From Kitasatospora phosalacinea (GTDB lineage: Bacteria; Actinomycetota; Actinomycetes; Streptomycetales; Streptomycetaceae): a stretch of 64,000 nt of DNA. Under the pieces are notes generated by a model. The model worked only from the letters and a program-made list of their open reading frames with translations, was not told where the DNA came from and made no database searches. Numbering within the stretch: the stretch's first letter is position 1; the number at the start of each line of letters is the position of its first letter. The position numbers were made by a program, and so were the translations under genes. Below, piece by piece: positions 24,762 through 33,832 of this stretch. Location of the stretch: assembly GCF_000717185.1 (NCBI RefSeq), contig NZ_JNYE01000016.1:62001-126000 (forward strand), given 5' to 3'.

Positions 24762-27700
24762 TCACCCGGCGGCGGTGAGCTCCTCCAGGTCGGCGAGCAG
24801 CTCGGAGGCGGTGACGGCGTCCAGGTCGCCGTAGCGCAGCGGGTAGTCGTGGCGGGGCAGGTGGTCGCCGGGGGAGGAGTCCAGCCAGACCGTCTCGAAG
24901 GTCTGGTCGGGGAACTCGTCCACCATGCCGACCGCGATGCCCTCCTCCAACTGGACGACCAGGTGGCAGCCCTCGCCGAGCCGCTTGGAGAACCAGCGCT
25001 CCACCCCGGCGTCCTGCGGTGCGCCGCGCTCCCAGCCGCGCTTGGTCAGGCCCAGCAGCCGGCCGACCGGCACGGTGCAGCCCTCGAAGCGGTGCAGCCG
25101 GTTGGCGGCCGCCTCCTCGGGGGTGAACCGCCGTACGGGGCGGCCGAGTTGCGGGAACGGCTGGAGGACCTCGTAGTCGGCGAACAGCTCCGACCACGTG
25201 GCCACCCGCTCCTCGCCCAGGTGCAGCGGGTGGGCGATCCGGACCGTCGCGTCCCCGGGGAGGGCGAAGGACTCGTCGTCCGCGTCGGCGAAGGTGCGGT
25301 CCTCGGCGACCCGGAACGCGGTGTCGTCGGCGACCCAGACCAGTCGGCGCGCCAGGTGCCACACCAGCGGGTGCTCGACGAACAGCGAGGTGAACTCCTC
25401 GGCGCTCCACGACCGTTGGGCGACCATCGCGGCCTCCAGGCGGCGGAGCTGGTCGCCCGCGACGGTGCGCACGTCCTTCTTCAGCGCCGTGAAGCGCTTG
25501 CGCTCGGCGGGCGCCAGCTCCTGGTCGTCCCGCGCGCCGGGCGCGGGCAGGTCCTTGCGCCGCTTGCCGTCGGCGTCCAGCACGTACGGGCGCAGCTGCT
25601 CGTCGAAGCCGACGGTGAACGTCCGCGCGCCGTAGTCGATCCAGCAGCGCCAGGTCGGTGCCGATCGCGGCCAGCACGTCCAGGCCCTCGACGGCCCGCC
25701 GGTGCGCGCCCTGCCCCGGCCACTCGCGCACCACCGCCGTCAACCGGCGCACCGTCGCGTCGTCGCCCAGCACCCCCAGCGCGGGCAGCACCCAGCTCTC
25801 CTTCGACGGCATCCCGGCCTGCTGCCACTGCTCGAACAGCGCCCACCCGAACTCGGCCAGCCCGTCGGCCCGGCAGGCCTCCGCCACCACCGCCAGCCCG
25901 GGGTACGGCGCCTCGGGCCTGGACAGCGCCAGCATCGTCAGCACGTGCCGCACCGCCTCCGCGGGCAGCGCCGCCGCGGGCCCGTCCCCGTCCGCAGACC
26001 CGTCCGCAGACTCCTCCGCGGGCCCGCGCAGCAGCAGCTGCGGCAGGACGGCGGGCTGCGCCCAGGACGGCAGCACCGGCATCCGGGCCGGCAGCGCGAT
26101 CTCCAGCGGGTCCGCGGCCAGCACCTCGGCGACCGACTCCGCGGCCGCGGCGCCGTAGCGGGCGTCCACCGCGGCGAGCAGCGCCTCCGCACCGGTGTCC
26201 GCCGCGACCAGCCGCAGCGCCTGCTCGGCGGCCTCCCGCTCCCGCCCGGCCGGGCCGACCGCGTCCGGGACGAGCAGCAGGGCGCCCGCCACCCCGTGCC
26301 AGGCGAACCACGAACGGGCCACCGCGTGCACCGACTTGAGCCGCACCATGTCGGCGACGAGCAGCCGGGCCGCCCGCACGTCGAGGAAGGGCAGCAGCAG
26401 CGAGGACAGGACGCCGGGCTTGGCCCGGGCGGCGTGCAGGACGACCGGCAGCGCCGCGAGACCGTACTTGGCGACCACCGGCGGCAGGTAGTCCGCCCCG
26501 AACCGCAGGTTCTCCGGACGCCACTCGGCGAGGAACGGGGCCAGCGCCTCCTCCGGGCCGCTGACCAGCATCCAGACCGGGTGCCAGAGACCGCCGGAAC
26601 CGCCCAGCACGCGCCTCGCCTCGTCGGCCCAGTCGGCGACCCCCGCGTACGGCCACCCGCCGAAGTCGCTCCGGGCCCAGCGCTCCTGCTCGCCGGCCCG
26701 CCAGGCCAGCCGCGGCTCCTCGTCCGGCCGCAGGCCCTCGACCACCCGCAGCTCGCGGCGGGTGCGCGGCCGCGTCCACGGCGGCGAGACCAGCAGCGGC
26801 GGCAGCGCCTCCGGCCCGGCCTCGGGCGCCTGCGGGCGGGCGTCCCCCAGCTCCGCGACCAGCGCGGCCGCCGCGGCGCCGAGCTGCGGCAGGGCCTGCG
26901 TCAGCAGCTCCCGGTGCGTCGACACGTGGGTGTCGAGCAGCTGCCGGGCCGCCGCCCCGTCCCGGCCGCCCTCCGCCGCGGCCTCGGCCAGCAGCCGCAT
27001 GGCCCGCACCGGGTACCGCCGCGCGGCCTCCAGCAGCGCCGGGCGGACGTGCTTGTCGTCCAGCCCGGCCACCAGCCGCCGGAAGGCGTCGTCGGTCGGG
27101 AAGTGCACCAGCGCGGCGGCCAGCTCCTTCTTCCCGCCCGCCCCGTGCGCCATCGTGAGCCACGTGCCCACCAGCGGGGCGGCCGCGGTGCCGATGCCGT
27201 CGGCGACGGTCGCGATCAGCTGCACCGGCGCGCTGCGCCAGATCCCCAGGAACTCGTCGCGGAACGGCTCCGCCTGGGCCGGGTCGTCCAGGGAGTGCAG
27301 CAGCTGCAGCAGCAGGTGCGTCCGGTCGTCGTCGTAGTGGGGCAGGTCCGCGAGGCACTCGTCCAGCCAGCCGGGCACGCCCGGGGCCAGGTAGGAGGCC
27401 AGCGCCCGGTGCCGGGGCGTGACCCGGCGCTCGGCGACGGCTTCGAGGGCGGCCCGGTACTCCGGCTCCGGCGCGGCGGCGAGCAGGGTGCGCAGCCGCT
27501 CCTCGGCGGGGAGCGCCAACTTCCCGTAGTGGCGCCGGTGGACGGTCCGCGGGCGCAGTGCGACGTCCGAGACGTTGCGCCCGGACTGCAGGTAGTGGAC
27601 CTCCACCGCGTGCTTCTCCAGCATCGCGCGCACCGCGAAGGACAGCCCGTGCCGGGCCGTCCAGGCGTCGGCGAACAGCTCCTGCTCCGCGGCCTCGGCC

Positions 27701-28287
27701 TGCCACGCGGCGGGCAGCATGCCCGCCACCGCGGCCGCGCCCACCGCGTTCGGCACCCCGGCCAGGTAGTCGCGCGCGGCCCGCACCAGCTCCGGGTCGG
27801 AACCCGGGGCGGCCAGCACCTGCGCCACCCAGTCCCGGCGGTCGGCGATCCGCCGCTCCTCCCGCTCCAGCGCCTCCGGCCCGGGCCAGGACACCGCCGG
27901 CACCCGGCCCCCGCGCCGCGGCAGCGCTGCCCGCCGCCAGGCCGCGGGCAGCACGAACGCCTCCTCGTCCGGCAGACCGTCCACCCCGGCGACCTCCGCC
28001 CCCGGCGCCTCCCGGCTCTCCGGGCCCGGAACCTCCGCGACCTCCGCGCCCGGCACCTCCGCACCCGGCACCTCCCGGGTCTCCCCGACCTCCGCGTACC
28101 CCTTGCGCTCCTTCTCCGCGACCTGCTTGGCGAAGTGCGCCAGCGCGGCATCGGCCGACGCCAGCTCCTTCACCTGCTCCCGCCCCTCGGTGCCGATCCG
28201 CCCGTAGCGCGCCCGCACCGCCGCGCCCTCGACGGCCGCCTCCCAGAACTTCGCAGAACCGCCCCCGACGAGCTCCCAGCGCCGCAC
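24762..28287 (-). pseudogene. WGR-DUF4132 (MolR-like) protein, broken by an internal out-of-frame deletion
   Basis: GTG 28287 follows GGAG and opens a protein of WGR type: KFWEAAVEGAAVRARYGRIG near residues 13-32 is the WGR domain. It is followed by a VPGAEVPGAEV linker and a long helical-repeat region. Good coding sense runs to LAAIGTDLALL at about 25645. The next conserved residues, DYGARTFTVGFDEQL, are in a different frame (from about 25638) and continue through KRRKDLPAPGARDD to the stop at 24762. In the family as I recall it, a block of roughly 50 residues separates these two segments. Here it is missing and the frame is lost, so translation would end in nonsense. The second half alone has no ribosome site. 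Deletion rather than sequencing error is likely. Confidence 0.75.
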
Positions 28288-28382
28288 AGCCCACTCCTCC
28301 GCGTCCAGACCGTCCGATGATCGACACCCGGAACCCTAGCCACGCCCCCCGACACTCCTCCGGCAGGTCCCGTCGGAGAAAC

Positions 28383-28420
28383 GGACGCGGGGCCGTGCTG
28401 GCTCGCACGGCCCCGCGTCC
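28383..28420 (-). terminator. Strong hairpin terminator
   Basis: A perfect 16-base-pair stem (28383-28398 with 28405-28420) around a six-base loop lies downstream of the DIP1984 gene and upstream of the WGR gene. It should end transcription arriving from tRNA-Leu and DIP1984. Confidence 0.85.
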
Positions 28421-28647
28421 GGGGTGTGGGGCACCCCGTTCCCGCCCTCGTCGTCGTCGGATCTGCACACGGTAGTGAGCCGTACGGTCTGCTCCGTCAC
28501 TTGTGCACGGTGCTGAGCTGCATCGTTGACGGGGAATTGAACCCCTGCGTTGCTCTTCACGCGCCAGGGTCGGATGAACCGCCGACCACGGTCTGTGCAC
28601 GCCTCCGCCGCGACTACCTGCTCCCCACACCCGGTCCGAGGGGGAGG
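28421..28647. other. Lower-GC stretch with a tRNA T-arm-like remnant
   Basis: Base composition drops compared with the flanks. On the minus strand, AGGGG TTCAATT CCCCG (about 28529-28546) looks exactly like a tRNA T-arm, but no matching 5' acceptor, D-arm or anticodon arm can be drawn. The segment is bracketed by GTGCACGG near 28503 and CCACGGTCTGTGCAC near 28585-28600. No gene is seen. It may be a 3' tRNA scar left by an integrative element using a nearby tRNA. Confidence 0.4.
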
Positions 28648-29121
28648 TCAGTCCTCGATCAGGTCGATCTCCCAGTTGGTGCGCTGGATCAGTGTGTCCA
28701 CCTCCCGGATCTCCTTCGCCAGCACGTCCGCCCGGGCCCGCAACTCGGCCACCGGCAGCGCCGACAGGATCCGCAGCTCCGACCGCAACTGCCGCACCGC
28801 CCCGCGCTGGTCGCGTCCGGACGCGGCGTCCGCCGCCGAGGTGATCACCGAGTGCCGCAGCCGCAGCACGTCCCGCCGGGCCAGGGCGTCGGTGAGCGTG
28901 CCTCCGTCCTCCAGCACCGCGGCCGAGTTCGTCCGGTTGATCTGCCGGATCAACCGCTCCAACTCGTCCAGCACCTCCCCGGCCTGCGCCAGCACCTCGC
29001 CCGCGTCCTCGGCCGGCTCCTCGCCCTCCTGGTACCGCGCACTGCCGACGACCCGCGCCCGCAACTGCTCCACCTGCCGCACCGCCGCCGCCCGCTGCGC
29101 GAGCGCCTCCGCCAGTTTCAC
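28648..29121 (-). CDS. DIP1984 family protein
   Basis: A 157-residue coiled-coil-rich protein beginning VKLAEALAQRAAAVRQVEQL. The family hallmarks are YQEGEEPAEDAGEVL, LERLIRQINRTNSA, LTDALARRDVLRLR and the end DTLIQRTNWEIDL. Function is not known in any organism as far as I recall. The start is GTG 29121; the ribosome site is weak. It lies 64 bases after tRNA-Leu on the same strand, separated by a small hairpin, and may be transcribed from that promoter. Confidence 0.9.
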   Translation of the reverse strand: MKLAEALAQRAAAVRQVEQLRARVVGSARYQEGEEPAEDAGEVLAQAGEVLDELERLIRQINRTNSAAVLEDGGTLTDALARRDVLRLRHSVITSAADAASGRDQRGAVRQLRSELRILSALPVAELRARADVLAKEIREVDTLIQRTNWEIDLIED

Positions 29122-29184
29122 CGCACCCCCACCCGGTCGACCCCGGAAAAGCAGGAGACCCCCGCCGGAGCGAGGGTCCTGCAC

Positions 29185-29272
29185 TGGTGTCCGAGGGGGG
29201 ACTTGAACCCCCACGCCCGATAAAGGGCACTAGCACCTCAAGCTAGCGCGTCTGCCATTCCGCCACCCGGAC
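29185..29272 (-). tRNA. tRNA-Leu (GAG)
   Basis: A class II tRNA: acceptor GTCCGGG pairs with CTCGGAC, D-arm GGCGGAATGGCAGACGC, anticodon stem CTAGC/GCTAG with loop TTGAGGT giving GAG. A long variable arm around GCCC..GGGC and T-arm GGGGG TTCAAGT CCCCC follow. The CCA end is encoded at 29187-29185. All invariant positions are present, so this is a normal elongator leucine tRNA reading CUC. It contrasts with the CCA-less tRNA-like genes at 2.9-4.8 kb. Confidence 0.96.
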
Positions 29273-29539
29273 CGGGTGTCGTCCTCGCGGGGCGTTCCCC
29301 GCGCTGACATCGACAACAGTAGCAAAGATCGACTGCCAGACCCAAAAACCGGGGCGCGGAGGGGACCGGGGCTTCGAAAGCGGGCGGTGGCGGGGGTGCA
29401 AGGGGTGTCGGAGGGATATGCCCTTGGGGCCGGACGGGTGCTGGGGGAGGATGGCGGGACGGCGCCCGCGGCCCCCGGCTGGGGTCGGGGCGGCGCGGGC
29501 CGCAGCCGCGCCGGGGCGGGCAGACACGAGGTGGGAGTG

Positions 29540-30862
29540 GTGAGCGTGGGCAGCGAGCGTGCGGTGACGGCCGAGTCGGAGGTCGCGGAGATCTGCCGCG
29601 ACCTGATCCGGATCGACACCAGCAACTACGGCGACGGTTCCGGGCCGGGGGAGCGGAAGGCCGCCGAGTACGTGGCCGAGCAGCTCGCCGAGTTCGGGCT
29701 GGAGCCGCAGATCTTCGAGTCGGCCAAGGGCCGGGCGTCCACGGTGGTGCGGATCGAGGGCGAGGACCGCTCCCGGCCGGGGCTGCTGATCCACGGGCAC
29801 ACCGACGTGGTGCCGGCCAACGCCGACGACTGGACGGTGCACCCGTTCTCGGGCGAGATCACCGAGGGCTGCGTGTGGGGCCGCGGCGCCGTCGACATGA
29901 AGGACATGGACGCGATGACCCTCGCGGTGGTCCGCGACCGGCTGCGCACCGGCCGCAAGCCCCCGCGCGACCTGGTGCTCGCGTTCCTGGCCGACGAGGA
30001 GGCGGGCGGCACGTACGGCGCCCGGTTCCTGGTGGACCGGCACCCCGAGCTGTTCGAGGGCGTCACCGAGGCGATCGGCGAGGTCGGCGGCTTCTCCTTC
30101 ACCGTCAACGACCAGGCCCGGCTGTACCTGGTGGAGACGGCGGAGAAGGGCATGCACTGGATGCGCCTGACCGTCGAGGGCCGGGCCGGGCACGGCTCGA
30201 TGGAGAACGACGACAACGCGATCACCGAGCTGTGCGAGGCGGTGGCCCGGCTCGGCCGGCACCAGTTCCCGCTGCGGATCACCAAGACCGTCCGGGCCTT
30301 CCTGGACGAGCTCTCGGACGCGCTGGGCGTGCGGCTCGACCCGGAGGACATGGACGAGACGCTGCGGGTGCTCGGCGGCATCGCCAAGATGATCGGCACC
30401 ACGCTGCGCAACACCGCCCAGCCGACGATGCTCGGCGCGGGCTACAAGGTGAACGTGATCCCCGGCCAGGCCACCGCGCACGTGGACGGCCGCTTCCTGC
30501 CCGGCTACGAGGAGGAGTTCCTGGCCGAGCTGGACAGCGTCCTCGGGCCGCGCGTGAAGCGCGAGAGCCTGCACCACGACAAGGCGATCGAGACCAGCTT
30601 CGACGGCGCCCTGGTCGAGGCCATGCAGACCGCGCTGCGCGCCGAGGACCCGATCGCCCGGGCCGTCCCGTACTGCCTGTCCGGCGGCACCGACGCCAAG
30701 TCCTTCCAGGACCTGGGCATCCGCTGCTTCGGCTTCGCGCCGCTGCAGCTCCCGCCGGACCTGGACTTCGCCGGGATGTTCCACGGCGTGGACGAGCGGG
30801 TGCCGGTGGACGGCCTGAAGTTCGGCGTGCGGGTGCTGGACCGGTTCATCGACCTGGCCTGA
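29540..30862 (+). CDS. M20 family metallopeptidase
   Basis: A 440-residue zinc-dependent peptidase/deacylase of the M20/ArgE/DapE/CPG2 family. Metal ligands are visible: His and Asp in LIHGHTDVVP, Asp in GRGAVDMKDMD, the catalytic and bridging Glu pair in ADEEAGGTYG, and the late His in FHGVDERVPVDGL. A dimerisation lid domain with GRAGHGSM lies in the middle. It probably hydrolyses small peptides or N-acyl amino acids in the cytoplasm. GAGG eight bases before GTG 29540 sets the start; nearby GTG codons are alternatives. The gene is divergent from tRNA-Leu. Confidence 0.9.
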   Translation: MSVGSERAVTAESEVAEICRDLIRIDTSNYGDGSGPGERKAAEYVAEQLAEFGLEPQIFESAKGRASTVVRIEGEDRSRPGLLIHGHTDVVPANADDWTVHPFSGEITEGCVWGRGAVDMKDMDAMTLAVVRDRLRTGRKPPRDLVLAFLADEEAGGTYGARFLVDRHPELFEGVTEAIGEVGGFSFTVNDQARLYLVETAEKGMHWMRLTVEGRAGHGSMENDDNAITELCEAVARLGRHQFPLRITKTVRAFLDELSDALGVRLDPEDMDETLRVLGGIAKMIGTTLRNTAQPTMLGAGYKVNVIPGQATAHVDGRFLPGYEEEFLAELDSVLGPRVKRESLHHDKAIETSFDGALVEAMQTALRAEDPIARAVPYCLSGGTDAKSFQDLGIRCFGFAPLQLPPDLDFAGMFHGVDERVPVDGLKFGVRVLDRFIDLA

Positions 30863-30900
30863 GCAGGGAACGGGAAGCAGGGAACGGGAAGCAGGGGACG
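30862..30900 (+). repeat. 14-bp tandem repeat after the peptidase stop
   Basis: GCAGGGAACGGGAA occurs twice in tandem with a partial third copy. The rest of the spacer to 31113 is G-rich, then turns AT-richer near 30960-31015, where the chaplin promoter probably lies. Confidence 0.75.
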
Positions 30901-31113
30901 GGGCCGGAGGACGGGGTCGGAGAGCGGGGCCGGAAGTCGGACTAGTCCGCCCAGCATCAGAGCTGTCGAGCATCCGAAATGGCGATCATCTGTTCGCTTG
31001 ATCACTTCAACGGGTGAATGCGGTTCCGGCCCCGTGTCCCGGTCGCGGCGGCTTCGTTCTTCCGTGTGCAGCCCGGGGGAACGGGCTGGAAACGACCAGG
31101 AGGAACAGTTCAG

Positions 31114-31356
31114 ATGAAGGCCAAGAAGATCGCTGCCGTTGTCGCCGCCACCGGTGGCCTGGTGCTCGCGGGCGCCGGCGTCGCCTCGGCGCACGGCGGC
31201 GCGCACGCGGACGGCTCCGCGGTCGCCTCCCCGGGTGTGCTCTCCGGCAACCTGATCCAGATCCCGGTGCACGTCCCGGTGAACGTCTGCGGCAACACCA
31301 TCAGCGTGATCGGTCTGCTCAACCCGGCGTTCGGCAACGCCTGCCAGAACGTCTGA
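31114..31356 (+). CDS. chpH: Short chaplin
   Basis: An 80-residue secreted surfactant peptide. A signal peptide (about 1-27, VVAATGGLVLAGAGVASAHG) precedes one chaplin domain with GSAVASPGVLSGNLIQIPVH, the Cys pair in VCGNTISVIGLLNPAFGNAC, and the QNV end. Chaplins assemble into amyloid fibrils on aerial hyphae and spores and lower water surface tension. AGGAGG lies about ten bases before the ATG. Pairing with a long chaplin gene immediately downstream matches the chpH-chpC arrangement of S. coelicolor as I recall it, hence the symbol. Expression is expected during aerial growth. Confidence 0.9.
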   Translation: MKAKKIAAVVAATGGLVLAGAGVASAHGGAHADGSAVASPGVLSGNLIQIPVHVPVNVCGNTISVIGLLNPAFGNACQNV

Positions 31357-31399
31357 GCGGGTCCCGTCGCCGAGCGACGGGCCGCCTGACCCCGAGTTA

Positions 31400-31434
31400 C
31401 CGCCCCCGCGCGACCCCGTGTCGCGCGGGGGCGG
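31400..31434 (+). terminator. Terminator after the short chaplin
   Basis: A perfect 15-base-pair stem (31400-31414 with 31420-31434) with a five-base loop, 44 bases after the stop codon. Confidence 0.88.
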
Positions 31435-31499
31435 ACGCGTGTCCGGGGGAGGCCCGGCGCCCCCGGGGGGCCCCGGAGGCCTCGGGCGGGTGAACGGTG

Positions 31500-31712
31500 C
31501 GGTTCCCGGGAAAGGGCCGGTCTCACCCGATCGGATGAACTGACTGCAGATGGCTCAACCTTCACCATTAAGGGTCGTTGGAGTAGTGCTGCCGCCGTTT
31601 CGGCAGGCAATTCCGACTATCTGATCTCTGGCCGGTTCCGGGCCCGGGAAATGCGGGAATTCGACCCGGTCGGGCCGGTCCGGACCATCGAACGAGAAAC
31701 CTAGGGGAGTCA
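31500..31712 (+). promoter_or_regulatory. AT-richer leader of the long chaplin gene
   Basis: This stretch is clearly lower in GC than its surroundings and holds no gene. It contains a small hairpin (GCTGCCG with CGGCAGG, about 31589-31608) and ends in a GGGGAG ribosome site before the ATG at 31713. A long untranslated leader with developmental promoter elements is likely; I cannot assign the sigma factor. Confidence 0.5.
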
Positions 31713-32531
31713 ATGCGACAGGTCGCCAGGAAAGGCCTCCTCACGGCCATGGCCACCGGCAGCGTGCTGGCCTCGACCGCGGGCTACGCCCACGCGGCCG
31801 CCGATGCGCACGGGGTGGCGGCCAACTCGCCGGGCGTGGGTTCCGGGAACTCGGTGCAGGTGCCCGTGGAACTGCCCGTGAACGCCTGCGGCAACACGAT
31901 CAACCTGATCGGCCTGCTGAACCCGGCGTACGGCAACGACTGCTCCAACGTCAGTGCCGGGAGCCACCAGGGCGGCAGCACCGCCGGGTCGGGCTCCGCC
32001 GCGAGCGGGACGACGAGCAACTCGCCCGGCGTCGCCTCGGGCAACACCGTCCAGCTGCCGGTCACCGCGCCGGTCAACGCCTGCGGCAACTCGGCCGACG
32101 TGGTGGGCATCGGCAACCCGGCGTTCGGCAACGGCTGCGCGAACAGCACCACCCCGCACCACCACCCGACCACCCCGCCGCCGCACACCCAGCCGCCCGG
32201 CGACGACTGCCCGCCGGAGCAGACCGGCGGCGACCACGGCACGCCGACCACCCCGACCACCCCGGGCAGCGACCGCACCGGCGGCCCCAACGGCGACGAG
32301 CCCACCACCCCGTCGACGCCCGGCACCCCCACGACCCCCACCACCACGGTCACCACCCCGTCGACGCCCGGCACCGTGACCCAGGCCCGGGCCGCCGCCC
32401 CCGCCGCGGAGCAGGCGCAGCTGGCCTCGACCGGCGCGTCCGGCCTGGAGGTCATCGCCCCCGCCGGTGTCGCGCTGCTGCTCGGCGGCGGCGTGCTCTA
32501 CCGCCGCTCGCGGGCCCTCGCCCGCCGCTGA
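31713..32531 (+). CDS. chpC: Long chaplin, sortase-anchored
   Basis: A 272-residue cell-wall protein. After a signal peptide (about 1-29) come two chaplin domains, each with a Cys pair: VNACGNTINLIGLLNPAYGN with C after D, and VNACGNSADVVGIGNPAFGN with GC. A Thr/Pro/Gly-rich wall-spanning stretch follows, then the LASTG sorting signal (LAxTG), a hydrophobic helix and a basic tail RRSRALARR. This is the layout of ChpA/B/C, which are covalently attached to peptidoglycan by class E sortases and seed short-chaplin fibres. Adjacent to the short chaplin gene. The chpC assignment is by synteny. Confidence 0.9.
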   Translation: MRQVARKGLLTAMATGSVLASTAGYAHAAADAHGVAANSPGVGSGNSVQVPVELPVNACGNTINLIGLLNPAYGNDCSNVSAGSHQGGSTAGSGSAASGTTSNSPGVASGNTVQLPVTAPVNACGNSADVVGIGNPAFGNGCANSTTPHHHPTTPPPHTQPPGDDCPPEQTGGDHGTPTTPTTPGSDRTGGPNGDEPTTPSTPGTPTTPTTTVTTPSTPGTVTQARAAAPAAEQAQLASTGASGLEVIAPAGVALLLGGGVLYRRSRALARR

Positions 32532-32642
32532 CCGCCCCGGACGGCAGCAGCCGACCGGCGAACGCGCCCACGCCCGGGTACCCCACCGCACGCAGCGGCG
32601 GCGGGGTGCCCGGGCGCGGGCGCGCGACGTGCCGGGTGACCG

Positions 32643-32855
32643 CTACCAGGTGGAACGGACCTGCCGGATGATCTTCCGCTTCAGCCGGACCGTGCGGCTG
32701 CCGTCGGGGAACAGCCGGAGCCGGTCGAGCTCCCAGTTCCCGTACTCGGCGTGCTCGGTGAGCAACTGGCGCGCGGCGTTCCGGGTGGTGCCGCGCGGCA
32801 GGCGGAGCGATTGGTACTCGTACTCCGGGAGCCGGACCGTTTTGGTAGGGATCAA
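32643..32855 (-). CDS. DUF5703 family small protein
   Basis: A 70-residue basic protein MIPTKTVRLPEYEYQSLRLP followed by RGTTRNAARQLLTEHAEYGN and WELDRLRLFPDGSRTVRLKR. This is a conserved Streptomyces small protein of unknown function, often near chaplin and M20 peptidase genes. No cysteines, signal or membrane helix are visible. GGAGGAGA precedes the ATG on the minus strand. The beta-strand/helix/beta pattern with a WELDR core suggests a small alpha-beta fold. Confidence 0.85.
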   Translation of the reverse strand: MIPTKTVRLPEYEYQSLRLPRGTTRNAARQLLTEHAEYGNWELDRLRLFPDGSRTVRLKRKIIRQVRSTW

Positions 32856-33213
32856 GACGTCTCCTCCGCTGCTGGGCTGCCTGCAAGCCTACGGCGCGTC
32901 GCCGACGGACGGCCGGTTCGGGTGCGGCCCGTCCGGGCGGACGCTCCGAGCCTCGCCCCGGTCCGAGCTGATCGTCAATCAGTTTTCCGGTACCGGAAGG
33001 GATACCCGCGCCGGACCGCGCCGATGCGTGGCCGGAGGCGGACGGGAGCGAGGGCGGGAACGCGGCCGGGGACGGGCGCGGCGGGGGAGCGGCGGGGGAG
33101 CAGGGCGGGAAACGGCGGGCGCAGAAGCACCCGGAACGGACATCCGGGGTGAACTTGCCCGGTTTTAGCGGCTGTAGGTGACAACCGCTGTGCGTGTCGT
33201 CGCCAGGTGGGGA
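32856..33213. other. Gap without a recognisable gene
   Basis: It contains the DUF5703 promoter side (left) and a GC-skewed run of GGGGGAGCGGC and GGGCGGGAACG repeats at 33040-33120. A less GC-rich segment (33140-33190) leads into the promoter of the next gene. I see nothing coding in it. Confidence 0.6.
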
Positions 33214-33219
33214 TAGCGT
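33214..33219 (+). promoter_or_regulatory. -10 box giving a leaderless start
   Basis: TAGCGT ends seven bases before ATG 33227, with no ribosome site between, so transcription should start at or next to the A of the ATG. Confidence 0.55.
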
Positions 33220-33226
33220 CTGCACC

Positions 33227-33832
33227 ATGTCTGATGCCGCGCAGCTGACCATCACCGAGGTACGGGCCGCCGCAGAGGCGGTCAAGACCGCCATCGACCG
33301 CCACCTGCAGGCCGTCTCCAGTTCCACCGAACCCGGCGATCCGGTCGTCGTCCACGCGTACGAGGAGCTCGCGGCGGCGGCCATCGCCTACGACCAGATC
33401 CTGTACGAGGTCTACGACGAGGTCACCCCCTTCGAGATCCCCGGCGACGACGCCGGGGCCGGCTACCAGGGGCCCGACCACCCCGAGGCGATCAGCGTGC
33501 TGATCCGCCGCGACTACCTGATCGCCGACCCGAAGCGGCTGCGCGCCCAGGCCGAACGGGTCGACGAGTCGCTCGCGCCCGGCGAGGGCGCCGAGGGCGA
33601 GGTGACGGCCGCGATCGGCGTCCTGTTCGGCGAGTACGAGCCGGACGAGATCGCCGCCCGCGCCGAGGAGTTCGGCCTGGAGGAGGGCGACTCCACCCTG
33701 TGGGTCTCGGCCACCGAACCGGCCGACCCCGGCGAGTGGCTGCCCGAGCCCTTCGACGGCGCCGACCCGGAGCTGCTGATCTGCCGCTTCGACGTCAGCG
33801 AGGTCTACGACGACGAGCTCGACGAGCTCTGA
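33227..33832 (+). CDS. Conserved acidic protein of unknown function
   Basis: A 201-residue strongly acidic cytoplasmic protein starting MSDAAQLTITEVRAAAEAVK. An N-terminal helical hairpin (to about residue 70) is followed by a mixed region with DYLIADPKRLRAQAERVDES and ends EVYDDELDEL. I recall close homologues next to chaplin loci in Streptomyces but no function. There is no signal, membrane helix or known motif. The start has no ribosome site but does have a well-placed -10 box, so a leaderless message is likely. Confidence 0.75.
   Translation: MSDAAQLTITEVRAAAEAVKTAIDRHLQAVSSSTEPGDPVVVHAYEELAAAAIAYDQILYEVYDEVTPFEIPGDDAGAGYQGPDHPEAISVLIRRDYLIADPKRLRAQAERVDESLAPGEGAEGEVTAAIGVLFGEYEPDEIAARAEEFGLEEGDSTLWVSATEPADPGEWLPEPFDGADPELLICRFDVSEVYDDELDEL

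Noticed and set aside
28336..28560. Short minus-strand open frame of about 74 residues in the low-GC segment
   Set aside because: It spans the perfect terminator stem, has no ribosome site and no family resemblance.
28500..28600. Complete tRNA gene on the minus strand
   Set aside because: Only the T-arm is convincing; no acceptor complement, D-arm or anticodon arm can be paired, so it was kept as a remnant rather than a tRNA.
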